Assembly (NCBI GenBank): GCA_016929055.1 | Contig: JAFGJN010000161.1 | Coordinates: 1 to 50,180 of the forward strand | Source: Candidatus Zhuqueibacterota bacterium | GTDB taxonomy: Bacteria > Zhuqueibacterota > Zhuqueibacteria > Residuimicrobiales > Oceaniaggregativiventaceae | DNA: 50,180 nucleotides | Direction: 5' to 3' | In this document: positions 27,187 through 35,217 of the stretch, one piece after another | Position numbering within the stretch: the first letter of the stretch is position 1 | Layout: every line of letters starts with the position of its first letter | The notes under the pieces: generated by a model | What the model was told of the DNA's origin: nothing | Database searches by the model: none | Seen by the model: only the letters and a program-made list of their open reading frames with translations | Position numbers and translations under genes: made by a program

Positions 27187-27619
27187 TCTATCGATTGAAA
27201 AAACGATCGATTTCGTTGCTCCGGAAACAGAACAAATACAAAAGATGGTGCAGGGTATCCTGGATCGTGAAAATATCTTTCATGATTGCGAATTTACTGT
27301 TATATTTATAGATGATGTTTTTATGATCGATTTGCATCAGCGGTTTCTGCAAACCGATGAAACAACCGATGTTATGGCGTTTGATTTGAGCGATACCGAT
27401 AAAGTTCTTGAAGGCGAGATTTATATCAATGTCGTTCAGGCAGAGAGGCAGGCGCAAGAATACGGTGTGGGCCTACAAAATGAGCTTTTTCGCCTGACAG
27501 CGCATGGAGTTTTGCATTTGCTTGGCTATGACGATCAAACTGAAGCACTGCGCCTGGTTATGGCTGAATTGGAAGATCAGGCTCTGGACGAAGTCAATTC
27601 ATCGAGGAGGGATTCGTGA
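27161..27619 (+). CDS. ybeY: rRNA maturation RNase YbeY, with His-to-Asp metal ligand
   Basis: This single-strand-specific metal-dependent endoribonuclease takes part in 16S rRNA 3' maturation and ribosome quality control. I place the start at GTG 27161, with GGAG 6 bases upstream, giving 152 residues, the normal size. ATG 27110 would add 17 residues inside pgpH. The metal motif reads H115-G-V-L-H119-L-L-G-Y-D-D125. In E. coli the third ligand is His, here Asp. The same substitution occurs in Bacteroidota YbeY (HGxLHLxGYKD), so the enzyme is probably active and the change is a lineage marker. The gene overlaps the end of pgpH by 26 bases. Confidence 0.93.
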   Translation: MKKRKRAFNLSIEKTIDFVAPETEQIQKMVQGILDRENIFHDCEFTVIFIDDVFMIDLHQRFLQTDETTDVMAFDLSDTDKVLEGEIYINVVQAERQAQEYGVGLQNELFRLTAHGVLHLLGYDDQTEALRLVMAELEDQALDEVNSSRRDS

Positions 27620-27675
27620 TATTTTCCCATCCTGTCCTTGATCTGTTCCTTATTATCAAAGGAGGTTGATCACTT

Positions 27676-28971
27676 TTGGAACCTGATCCATCGCTCTTTC
27701 TGGTGGTGATTGGCGGGCTGCTGATGATTTCGGCTTTTTTTTCCGGGACCGAAACGGCGTTTTTTTCCATGAGCAGCTTGATGGTAGAAAAGCTGGCTTC
27801 ACGGTCGGATAAAAAGAGCAGGCGCGTCGTTCGACTTTTGTCCAGTCCGCGAAAGTTGTTGATTGCTATTTTGATCTGCAATACGCTGGTTAATGTATCT
27901 GCTGCTTCGCTTGCCGCCATGTTGGTAACCCACTGGTCTGAGGCACATCGCTTTGATCCGCGTGTCGGACTCGTTCTGAATGTGGTTGTCATAACGTTTT
28001 TGATCCTTGTGATCAGTGAAATTACGCCTAAAATATTCGCCGTCAAAAAGCCCGACAGTTTTGCTCTCCAGGTTGCTCCCGCCGTGTCGCTTATCTATTA
28101 TTTCTTTTTGCCGGTTACGATCCTTATCGATAAAAGCATCAAAGGTTTGATCGAATTTTTAAAAATTCATGAACACGAAGAAGAACGTTTTCTCAAGTCC
28201 GGTGAAATGCGCGCGCTTTTAGAGATGGGACAGGAACAAGGTGAGCTTGAAGCGAATGAAAAGGAGATGATTCATTCGATTTTCGAGTTTGGGGACACGA
28301 TCGTTCGTGAAATTATGATTCCGCGCACGGATATGGTCTGTGTGTCCCATGACACGTCAGCGGAAGAATTGATCCTCTTGATCAAAGAGAAAGGCCATAC
28401 ACGAATTCCTGTTTATGAAGACACTATCGATCAAATTCGAGGAATCATCAATGCCAAAGATCTGTTGCCTTCTGTTTTGAACAAACGCAACAGCATCAAT
28501 CTTGTGCGGTTGGCGCGAACGGCTCTATTTGTGCCCGAGAGCAAAAAAATCGACGATCTGCTGAGATTGTTCCAAAAAGAACGACAGCATATGGCTATCG
28601 TGGTCGATGAATATGGTGGTACCGCTGGATTGGTTACCTTGGAAGACGTTCTCGAAGAAATTGTCGGAGAGATTCGTGACGAATACGATAGGGAAGTAGC
28701 TCTTTATAAAAAACTTGACGATAACACTTTTTTAGTCGACGCCAAGATTGACATCTATTCGTTAAATGATTTGATGGGACTTGCCATTCCGGAAAAAGAT
28801 GAATACGATACGCTTGGCGGTTTTATTTTTGAACTCACCGGCTCGGTGCCACAGGAAAATGAGTTAATCACCTATGAAAACCTCGAAATGGTTACCGTCA
28901 AAGTCGAACGAAACCGTATCGTCAAGGTAAAAATACAAAAAATCGTTGCCAAACCCGAAAACCATGATTAG
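27676..28971 (+). CDS. CNNM/CorC (YbeX/HlyC-like) membrane protein with CBS domains
   Basis: This 431-residue protein has an N-terminal DUF21/CNNM membrane domain (about residues 1-190, with helices near 5-25, 60-85, 95-120 and 130-150). A CBS pair follows (about 205-325; EIMIPRTDMVCV, then VVDEYGGTAGLVTLEDVLEE), and then a C-terminal CorC_HlyC domain (about 340-425). Family members are implicated in Mg2+/Co2+ efflux, and YbeX is linked to ribosome maturation. The haemolysin name is historical. The start is TTG, 10 bases after a nearly perfect AAAGGAGGTTGATC ribosome binding site. Clustering with phoH, pgpH and ybeY matches the ybeZ-ybeY-ybeX arrangement. Confidence 0.92.
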   Translation: MEPDPSLFLVVIGGLLMISAFFSGTETAFFSMSSLMVEKLASRSDKKSRRVVRLLSSPRKLLIAILICNTLVNVSAASLAAMLVTHWSEAHRFDPRVGLVLNVVVITFLILVISEITPKIFAVKKPDSFALQVAPAVSLIYYFFLPVTILIDKSIKGLIEFLKIHEHEEERFLKSGEMRALLEMGQEQGELEANEKEMIHSIFEFGDTIVREIMIPRTDMVCVSHDTSAEELILLIKEKGHTRIPVYEDTIDQIRGIINAKDLLPSVLNKRNSINLVRLARTALFVPESKKIDDLLRLFQKERQHMAIVVDEYGGTAGLVTLEDVLEEIVGEIRDEYDREVALYKKLDDNTFLVDAKIDIYSLNDLMGLAIPEKDEYDTLGGFIFELTGSVPQENELITYENLEMVTVKVERNRIVKVKIQKIVAKPENHD

Positions 28972-29166
28972 ACCAGTTGGTTGATTTGCCCGGATTTGTG
29001 AAGGGGTTTCGATGTAATGTACCGAATCTCTTGCGAAATCAGCTGGATATCGATAAGCAAATGGCGAGTAAAGTAAATACCATAACTACATAAAGATTAG
29101 CATGTTGGGTGCATTGCGATTCGGTAAACACCGAATCTGGGTTCGAGTAACCTGAGGAGGTTAGAG

Positions 29167-30360
29167 ATGTTGACGTTGAGATTCGATGTTCGCGATTTAT
29201 TCCGCGCTCTCCGCATCGCTCTGAGTTTACAGCGGATGTGGATTCAACTGATCGGACTGTCCGTCGGCCTTGCTGGTTATTGGATTTTAACCTATGCCGG
29301 CTTTGGCATAAGCGGCTATTCTCTCACCGAGATTTGGGAGCAATATGGTCTGCTGATCTGCGTTTTTCAAACCGGCTTGTTCCTCAACTGGATATCCTGG
29401 ATATTTTTCGGACTCGCTTTTCTTATCCTGAGCGTCGCCCTTTTGCTTTCAGCCACTGCTGTTGCTCGAGCTGCCTATATGAGCGGCAAAGGAAATCATT
29501 TTTATACCTGGCACGAAGCCTACGCTTTTGCTTTTTGTAAAGCCGGTTCGGTTTTGATGACCCCGATATCGCTGGCGGTTTTAATCGGATTGATGGTTTT
29601 CGGGGGCTTTTTGGTGGGATTGCTGGGACGAATTCCCTATATTGGTGAAGTCGGTATTGCTTTGTTTGTGGTTTTCTGGTTTGCGGTAGCGCTGCTGTTG
29701 CTGCTGTTTGCAGCTGTTTTGTTGGTCTCATTTTTTTTGGTTCCGGTCATTATCGCTACCACCGACGAAGATGCGTTTGAAGCGGTTTTTCAGACTTTTT
29801 CTCTCGTCTGGTCTCAGCCCTGGCGATTGTTTTTTTATGGCGCGGTGAACCTTGGTATGGCCTTCCTGGGTCTGTTCCTTTTTGCATGGATCACCAAAAA
29901 AGCTTTGGTTTTGATGAATGGATTGTTTGCCTTGTTTATGGGCAGCGATTTTATCAATCTTGCCAACAACGGCCAGGCATCGGTGCAGAGTTGGCTTATC
30001 TATGCTCAGCCGATTGTAGAGCAGCTGCTTGGCGATTTCGCATCGGGGGTCTTTTTCTCACGCTATCATACGGCAATCGCTGCATCTGATTTGGCTGGAA
30101 CGGCCGTGGGACCAGCCTCTTTTATTTATGCCCTGGGTTTGCTGTTTATCGGTGGATGGGTTCTTTCCTATGGTGTTTCTACTTTCAATTGTGGCAACAT
30201 GCTCGCCTATCTGATCATGCGTCGTCACAAAGACGGCGAAAACTTGTTGGAGCGTCGGGATAAAGAAGAAGAGCAGGAATCCGACGATCAAGAGGCAGTG
30301 GAAGAATCGGCCCAAGATGCGGATGAAATGAAACCTGAAACAAATGTTTCTGAGACATGA
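29167..30360 (+). CDS. Polytopic membrane protein of unknown function with acidic tail
   Basis: I do not recognise a family. The 397 residues contain about six to seven hydrophobic segments (near 25-47, 62-100, 130-160, 165-200, 215-240 and 305-335), Phe- and Leu-rich. A cytoplasmic-type linker (MRRHKDGENLLERRDKEEE) leads to a strongly acidic C-terminal tail of about 35 residues dominated by Glu and Asp. A stretch TDEDAFEAVFQTFSLVWSQPWR resembles the motif seen in DUF4013/YciC-like membrane proteins, but this is a weak resemblance. A strong AGGAGG (29155-29160) lies 6 bases before the ATG. A cold-shock protein and a GYF-MinD protein are encoded just downstream. Confidence 0.8.
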   Translation: MLTLRFDVRDLFRALRIALSLQRMWIQLIGLSVGLAGYWILTYAGFGISGYSLTEIWEQYGLLICVFQTGLFLNWISWIFFGLAFLILSVALLLSATAVARAAYMSGKGNHFYTWHEAYAFAFCKAGSVLMTPISLAVLIGLMVFGGFLVGLLGRIPYIGEVGIALFVVFWFAVALLLLLFAAVLLVSFFLVPVIIATTDEDAFEAVFQTFSLVWSQPWRLFFYGAVNLGMAFLGLFLFAWITKKALVLMNGLFALFMGSDFINLANNGQASVQSWLIYAQPIVEQLLGDFASGVFFSRYHTAIAASDLAGTAVGPASFIYALGLLFIGGWVLSYGVSTFNCGNMLAYLIMRRHKDGENLLERRDKEEEQESDDQEAVEESAQDADEMKPETNVSET

Positions 30361-30439
30361 GGATTGACGGTTTGGCGCGTTTTTCTGTGTTTCGAGTTAA
30401 AATTTTCCGCAATTGTTTTGTTTGGGAGGTATAGATGTT

Positions 30440-30643
30440 ATGAAAATGGGGTTGGTGAAAAGCTGGGACGCTGGCCGGGGTTATGGCTTTGTCGTTTCCG
30501 ACGAGGGCGGGGATTTGTTTTTGCATGTATCCGATCTCGATGTTTCCCTTTCCCCCAATGAACTTCGCCCGGGTTTGCGAGTGCGTTTCGATGTGCGAAG
30601 CGATATGCGGGGAGATAAAGCTATTCGGGTTCGTAAAGCATAA
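30440..30643 (+). CDS. Cold-shock domain protein
   Basis: This 67-residue single cold-shock (OB-fold) domain binds single-stranded nucleic acid and probably acts as an RNA chaperone. The RNP1-type motif GRGYGFVV and the RNP2-type motif LFLHVSD are visible; family members usually read KGFGFI and VFVHFS, so this copy is divergent. The usual LxxGxxVxFxV segment is present as LRPGLRVRFDV. ATG 30440 is chosen because GGGAGG lies 10 bases upstream and the family starts at MxxGxVKxW. An in-frame non-ATG start at 30413 would add nine residues. Confidence 0.88.
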   Translation: MKMGLVKSWDAGRGYGFVVSDEGGDLFLHVSDLDVSLSPNELRPGLRVRFDVRSDMRGDKAIRVRKA

Positions 30644-30741
30644 GTCGGGGGTCTCCACGCCGCACCGAGCGTGCCGTAAAGAGCGAGACTCGACGGCTAA
30701 CGGTGCTTGTCAATCATCGTGCGTGGAAGCGAGGAATTAAA

Positions 30742-32025
30742 ATGCAAGTATTTGTCAAAATCCGAGATCAACAGTACGGTCCCTATACATCTGCGGATCT
30801 CGAAAAGTTGGTACAATCTGGTCAGTTTAAAAGCGACGATCTGGTGTTCAGCGAGGATCAACAGGAGTGGATTCGCGCCGAGGATCATACCGCCTATCAA
30901 TCGCTTTTCCAGAACGAATCCCAATCGGAAAAAAAACGAACAGTTTTTGCTGTCGGTGGAGGCAAGGGTGGCGTGGGGAAAACAGTCATAACCGCTTCCC
31001 TTGGTGTCGGATTGGCGAGTTTGGGCAAACAGGTTGTGTTGGTCGATGCAGATTTAGGCGGCGCTAACCTGCATACCTGCATGGGGATTTTGGAACCCAA
31101 ATTCACCTTTTATCATTTTTACTCTTTACAGCGCGACACTCTGGAAGATATTCTGCTGGATACGCCGATTGAAAATTTGCGGCTGATCAGCGGTACCTGT
31201 GGAACGCTTGGCCTGGCTAATCCGCGTTATTCCCAAAAGCAACGCTTTATCTCATCGCTTAAAAAAATCAATGCGGATTATTTGTTGCTCGATCTGGGCG
31301 CTGGTTCTTCATATAACGTGATCGATTTTTTTCTAGCCGCTGACGATCGAATCGTCGTTACGACTCCCGAGCCGATGGCGGTTCAGGAAACGTTTAATTT
31401 TGTAAAGATTGCGATTTTTCGAGCACTGCAACGTTTGTTTCGTGATAATCAGACTGTCTTGTCGTTGCTGGACAATGACATGTTTGCCGAGCCAGGCAGG
31501 TTGGGAACAACAATGCAGCAATTGTTGCATCAAGTTGAAAAAGCCGATGCGCAGGCAGGTAAACAAATTGGAGAATTTTTAGACGGATTTCGCCCCCGCC
31601 TGATACTCAATATGGTGCACGATTCGGATGAGGCCAGGGAAGGCGTTGCATTAAAAACGGCCGTGCTAGAGTTGCTCGGTGTGCAGATGGAGTTCTTGGG
31701 CGTCATCGAGTACGACGAAAGCGTGCGAAACTCGGTGAAGGAACTCAAGCCCTTTCTCATCAACGACCCGCGCTCCAAGGCTTCCCGAAGTCTGGCGAAA
31801 CTGATTTCGGTCGGTTTGCTCAAGAAAACAGGCTGGAAAGGATTTAGAGAGCGCCGTCGCGTCATTCGTCAAGTCGCTGATGAAGCTCAATCCTATCCCA
31901 CAAACCAACTCAAAGAAAGTGATGTGATCTGTTCAGTTAACTGTTTTTATTGGGGTGATTGCGATTTTCAAAATGGCGGCTACCCCTGCCCGGTTCGCCA
32001 TTTGGATCCAATTTTTAAGAAATAA
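30742..32025 (+). CDS. GYF_2-MinD/ParA-type ATPase fusion with C-terminal cysteine cluster
   Basis: This 427-residue protein has three parts. Residues 2-56 form a GYF_2-like domain (QYGPYTSADLEKLVQSGQF ... QQEWIRAED), a module that usually binds Pro-rich peptides or membrane partners. Residues about 68-345 form a MinD/FlhG/ParA-type ATPase, with deviant Walker A GKGGVGKT at 74-81, VVLVDADLGGANLH, and YLLLDLGAG. The C-terminus carries C397-x3-C401-x5-C407-x8-C416-x3-H420, a possible zinc or iron-sulfur site. MinD/FlhG-type ATPases position cell-pole, division or flagellar structures. The GYF domain suggests a partner-docking role. ATG 30742 has GAGGAA 5 bases upstream. No min or flagellar gene adjoins it, so its cargo is unknown. 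Confidence 0.88.
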   Translation: MQVFVKIRDQQYGPYTSADLEKLVQSGQFKSDDLVFSEDQQEWIRAEDHTAYQSLFQNESQSEKKRTVFAVGGGKGGVGKTVITASLGVGLASLGKQVVLVDADLGGANLHTCMGILEPKFTFYHFYSLQRDTLEDILLDTPIENLRLISGTCGTLGLANPRYSQKQRFISSLKKINADYLLLDLGAGSSYNVIDFFLAADDRIVVTTPEPMAVQETFNFVKIAIFRALQRLFRDNQTVLSLLDNDMFAEPGRLGTTMQQLLHQVEKADAQAGKQIGEFLDGFRPRLILNMVHDSDEAREGVALKTAVLELLGVQMEFLGVIEYDESVRNSVKELKPFLINDPRSKASRSLAKLISVGLLKKTGWKGFRERRRVIRQVADEAQSYPTNQLKESDVICSVNCFYWGDCDFQNGGYPCPVRHLDPIFKK

Positions 32026-32315
32026 CCTCTTTCGCTTGCCTCCCACTTGAAACATCAGGGGCTGTCTAAAATGAACGTCGGCTGTGCACTGTTCGAGCGG
32101 ACAATCGCAGGCTGCCGCTTTGACTGTTTTTGGGGGATTGCCCCATCATTTCCGTTTCCGATTGCAAGTCTAAGCGTCTATTTCCGGCAAATGGCAGTCG
32201 CATTGAAAGGACTAGAGGGCATTGCTTACAAGCCGGAAAAAGTCCTTTAAAGATTCCTCGAATTTGCGTACCTTGATTCTGATTCGTTTTTTTGCCCGAT
32301 ACAAGAGCAGCCTAG
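32026..32315 (+). other. Intergenic region before trkH
   Basis: This 290-base gap contains a 67-codon frame (32047-32250) with no ribosome binding site or recognisable protein. Near 32274 a TTGATT is present but has no good -10 partner. I see no other structured element here. Confidence 0.5.
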
Positions 32316-33710
32316 ATGTACCAAACACGCAAAAATGAACTCACTTTGAATCAAAGTTCTCGGCGCTTTACTCTGAGAATTCATCCCTCCCATACTCTGC
32401 CGCTTAGTTTTTTCATTTTAATTCTGCTGGGTTTTGTTCTGTTGGTCTTGCCCATTAGCCATCAGGAGGAACTGAGCGCGATCGATGCCCTGTTTACAGC
32501 GACATCGGCGACCTGTGTGACCGGATTGGTGGTGGTGGATACGGGTTCGCATTTGAGTTTATTCGGCCAATGGGTCGTTCTTTTTTTGATTCAGTTTGGC
32601 GGATTGGGGATCATGACATTTTCGGCTTTTTTTGTTTTTCTTTTTCAGGGTCGTTTTTCAATTAAAAGCCGGGATCTTGTTGAAAAGAGTTTTCGCGGTG
32701 GTTCCATACCCCAGTTGGGCCGGCTTTTGATGATGGTTATCATGATAACGCTGCTCCTGGAAACTCTGGGGGCTGTGGTTTTAACTTTGCGGTTTGCACA
32801 GGAATTTCCTCTGAGCCGGGCAATCTATTTGGCCGTTTTTCATTCGATATCGGCTTTTTGCAATGCTGGATTTTCTCTCTTTTCCACCAGTATGTTGGAT
32901 TTTCAAACCGATCTTACCGTCAATTTGACTTTGATGGTTCTGATCGTTTGCGGCGGATTGGGGTTCTGGGTGTTTTTTGATTTTTATCGCTGCTTTAAAA
33001 AACGGCGTTTCTTTCATGCGCTCTCTTTGCACTCGAAAATCGTTGTTTCCGTTACGGGCACACTGATTTTGGTTGGTTTTGTGCTGTTCCTGTTTTTCGA
33101 GTGGAACCACGCCTTGAGAGAATTCAGTTTCGGCCACAAAATGGTACTCGCCGCCTTTCAATCGATTACTACGCGTACAGCGGGATTTAATTCGGTCCCG
33201 ATCGAACAACTACGAAACGCAACATGCTTGCTCTTTATGATTCTTATGGTGATCGGTGCATCTCCAGGATCTTGCGGAGGTGGTATCAAGACAACCTCTT
33301 TTGCTGTATTGACGGCTGTGATCCTCTCCCGTTTGCGGGATCGCCGTCAGGTGCAGCTCTGGCAACGGGGAATTCCGGAGCATCTGGTCTCCAAAGCGAT
33401 CGCTATCGCATTTTTTTGGATTGTGGCGGTTACGGTTGTTTCGCTTTTTTTGATGAGTTTCGCCTATCCGGGCGTAAGCGATGATCAGAGTCGTGTTTTG
33501 TTTATTGAAATTCTCTTTGAATCCTTTTCTGCCATTGGCACCGTTGGCCTGAGCATGGGATTGACGCCCGAGCTGACGGATATTGGAAAAATCCTGATCA
33601 TTCTTTTAATGTTTGTTGGTCGTATCGGTCCAGCTACCCTGGCGATCGCTGTTGCGACGCGGAGTCATTCGCGCTTGCAACTGGCGGAAGAAGAATTTCT
33701 GGTTGGCTGA
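32316..33710 (+). CDS. trkH: Potassium uptake channel protein TrkH/KtrB
   Basis: This 464-residue inner-membrane K+ transporter pore has four pseudo-repeats of the M1-P-M2 type. The selectivity-filter segments can be seen: ATCVTGLVVVD, SAFCNAGFSL, TRTAGFNSV and SAIGTVGLSMG, each with the conserved Gly. The size and the TCVTGL start of the first filter are closer to the shorter KtrB/TrkG-like form. The N-terminus is basic and cytoplasmic. The regulatory NAD-binding partner gene begins 22 bases downstream, so the two form a functional uptake system energised or gated through the RCK ring. The upstream ribosome binding site is weak. Confidence 0.94.
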   Translation: MYQTRKNELTLNQSSRRFTLRIHPSHTLPLSFFILILLGFVLLVLPISHQEELSAIDALFTATSATCVTGLVVVDTGSHLSLFGQWVVLFLIQFGGLGIMTFSAFFVFLFQGRFSIKSRDLVEKSFRGGSIPQLGRLLMMVIMITLLLETLGAVVLTLRFAQEFPLSRAIYLAVFHSISAFCNAGFSLFSTSMLDFQTDLTVNLTLMVLIVCGGLGFWVFFDFYRCFKKRRFFHALSLHSKIVVSVTGTLILVGFVLFLFFEWNHALREFSFGHKMVLAAFQSITTRTAGFNSVPIEQLRNATCLLFMILMVIGASPGSCGGGIKTTSFAVLTAVILSRLRDRRQVQLWQRGIPEHLVSKAIAIAFFWIVAVTVVSLFLMSFAYPGVSDDQSRVLFIEILFESFSAIGTVGLSMGLTPELTDIGKILIILLMFVGRIGPATLAIAVATRSHSRLQLAEEEFLVG

Positions 33711-33732
33711 TCTAGAAAGGACAGGATACTCT

Positions 33733-34389
33733 ATGCGTTCCTTTGCGATTATTGGTCTCAGCAGTTTTGGACATTACCTGGCGAGCTATCTGTCGGATTT
33801 CGGTCATCGAGTTTTGGCGGTCGATATCAATGAAGATAAAATCGAAAAGATCAAAAGCAATGTCGATCGGGCGGTAATTGCCGATGCCACCGACAAGAAG
33901 GTTTTGGACGAATTGGGTTTGTCCGATATGGACATCGTGGTGGTGAGCCTGGGAGACCAGATCGATGCGAGCATTCTCGTTACCCTTTATCTTCGCGAGC
34001 TCAAGGTCAAACAGATCCTGGCAAAAGCCCTGACGGAGGATCATGGAAAAATTCTGGATATCATCGGTGCGACTCGGGTGGTTTTCCCCGAACGCGATGA
34101 AGCTTTGCGTCTGGCAAAAACATTGGAGAACGATTATCTCTTGGACAATATCTCTCTCGGCGAAGGGATCAGCATTATCGAAATTGCTCCGCCGCAGGAT
34201 TTCATCGGCAAAACACTGGGCGAACTCGATTTGCGCAATAGACTGGGAGTTCTCGTTTTGGTTGTCAAAGAGATGATCCCCGAAAATGTGGTGATGATCC
34301 CGACCGCCGAGCACATGATCAAGGACAGCGATGTGCTGGTTTTGTTGGGCAAGGACCGGGATTTGGCCAGGATTAATAAACTCAAATAA
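33733..34389 (+). CDS. trkA: Potassium uptake regulatory subunit TrkA/KtrA (RCK protein)
   Basis: This 218-residue cytoplasmic subunit forms a ring under TrkH/KtrB and gates it in response to nucleotides. It has an N-terminal RCK_N Rossmann domain (residues 3-120; FAIIGLSSFGHYLASYL, then VLAVDINEDKI) and a C-terminal RCK_C domain (about 137-218). The nucleotide loop reads G8-L-S-S-F-G13; the family form is GxGxxG, so the middle Gly is Ser. The length matches single-RCK KtrA rather than the double-length E. coli TrkA. The real start is ATG 33733 with AAAGGA upstream; a longer frame reaching back to 33613 lies inside trkH. Confidence 0.94.
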   Translation: MRSFAIIGLSSFGHYLASYLSDFGHRVLAVDINEDKIEKIKSNVDRAVIADATDKKVLDELGLSDMDIVVVSLGDQIDASILVTLYLRELKVKQILAKALTEDHGKILDIIGATRVVFPERDEALRLAKTLENDYLLDNISLGEGISIIEIAPPQDFIGKTLGELDLRNRLGVLVLVVKEMIPENVVMIPTAEHMIKDSDVLVLLGKDRDLARINKLK

Positions 34390-34725
34390 AGCTGCTACAG
34401 GCTTACGGAGGTCCCATTCGAGGATAGCATCAAAGTTAATGGATATAAAAGTGGTGACCGATTTCGATGCCGATTATTCAGATTGCAGGCAATTTTCGTT
34501 TATCACAAGTCGATTATTTGGCGCAAGTCGTGAAAACCATCAGGAATTTGTTTTGGACAGCAATACAACAGGGAAAAGTAAAAAATTTGAATATTCGGTG
34601 CCGTATCAGGCGTTTAAGGTGAAGAGAAGAAAGGAGTCGATGATTCGGGTTTTATTTCGCTGGCCGGCACCAAATCCGAGTCAAAATAATACATTGAACG
34701 CTGTTTTTGGAAGGGAAGTAATGCC
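34390..34725 (+). other. Intergenic region between trkA and hsp20
   Basis: This 336-base region contains a 103-codon frame (34439-34750) that overlaps the hsp20 start by 25 bases. It lacks a ribosome binding site and does not resemble a known protein, so it is probably not coding. I could not identify a CIRCE element or a convincing heat-shock promoter. No terminator hairpin after trkA was recognised. Confidence 0.5.
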
Positions 34726-35148
34726 ATGTCTCTACAAATCGTTCGGGTGATCCGAGAGCTGACCGATACCGGCCAACAACCGGATCGAATGCGGCGTGCG
34801 GTTTTCTGTAAGGATCTCGGCGCTGCACTGTGGGAACCCAATACCGATATTGTCGAGAATCAGGATGCAGTTTTTATTCGTTTGGAGCTGGCAGGTGTTG
34901 AGGCGAACGATTTGTGTGTCAAGATTAAAAACGGCTGTTTGATGGTGAGCGGTGAACGAAAGGATGTTAGGCCGCAAAAACCATTGTTTTTTCACCAATT
35001 GGAACTTCGATACGGGCCGTTTTTTAAAAGCATTGCCATACCGGATGCCCTGGAACACAACCCCATTGAAGCGCATTTGAAACAAGGCATGCTGGAAATC
35101 ATCTTGTCCAAAAAAACTACAGCGGTCGAAATTCCCATCTCTCGATAA
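34726..35148 (+). CDS. Small heat-shock protein Hsp20
   Basis: This 140-residue alpha-crystallin-type chaperone holds unfolding proteins for refolding or degradation. The alpha-crystallin domain covers about residues 37-130 (WEPNTDIVENQDAVFIRLEL, then DLCVKIKNGCLMVSGERK and GMLEIILSKK). The C-terminal I-x-I-type motif (EIPIS) that docks neighbouring dimers is present. GGAAGGGAAG lies just before the ATG. lon follows 69 bases downstream, a pairing that makes sense because Lon degrades misfolded substrates. An out-of-frame ATG at 34721 is ignored. Confidence 0.92.
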   Translation: MSLQIVRVIRELTDTGQQPDRMRRAVFCKDLGAALWEPNTDIVENQDAVFIRLELAGVEANDLCVKIKNGCLMVSGERKDVRPQKPLFFHQLELRYGPFFKSIAIPDALEHNPIEAHLKQGMLEIILSKKTTAVEIPISR

Positions 35149-35217
35149 AACGCCTTCTATCCGCTCTTTATTTGGGCTGGAACACAGAATTGAGAAAGCG
35201 TATTTGGAGAATACTCT

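Noticed and set aside
29135..29155. T-loop-like GGTTCGAG at about 29139
   Set aside because: No acceptor stem or anticodon arm in the surrounding sequence; the region ends in the ribosome binding site of the next gene.
32047..32250. A 67-codon frame before trkH
   Set aside because: No ribosome binding site and no protein-like pattern; likely chance.
33613..33732. Longer N-terminus for the TrkA protein
   Set aside because: The extension lies inside trkH; ATG 33733 has a ribosome binding site and matches the family start.
34439..34750. A 103-codon frame between trkA and hsp20
   Set aside because: No ribosome binding site, no recognisable family, atypical composition, and it overlaps the well-supported hsp20 start.
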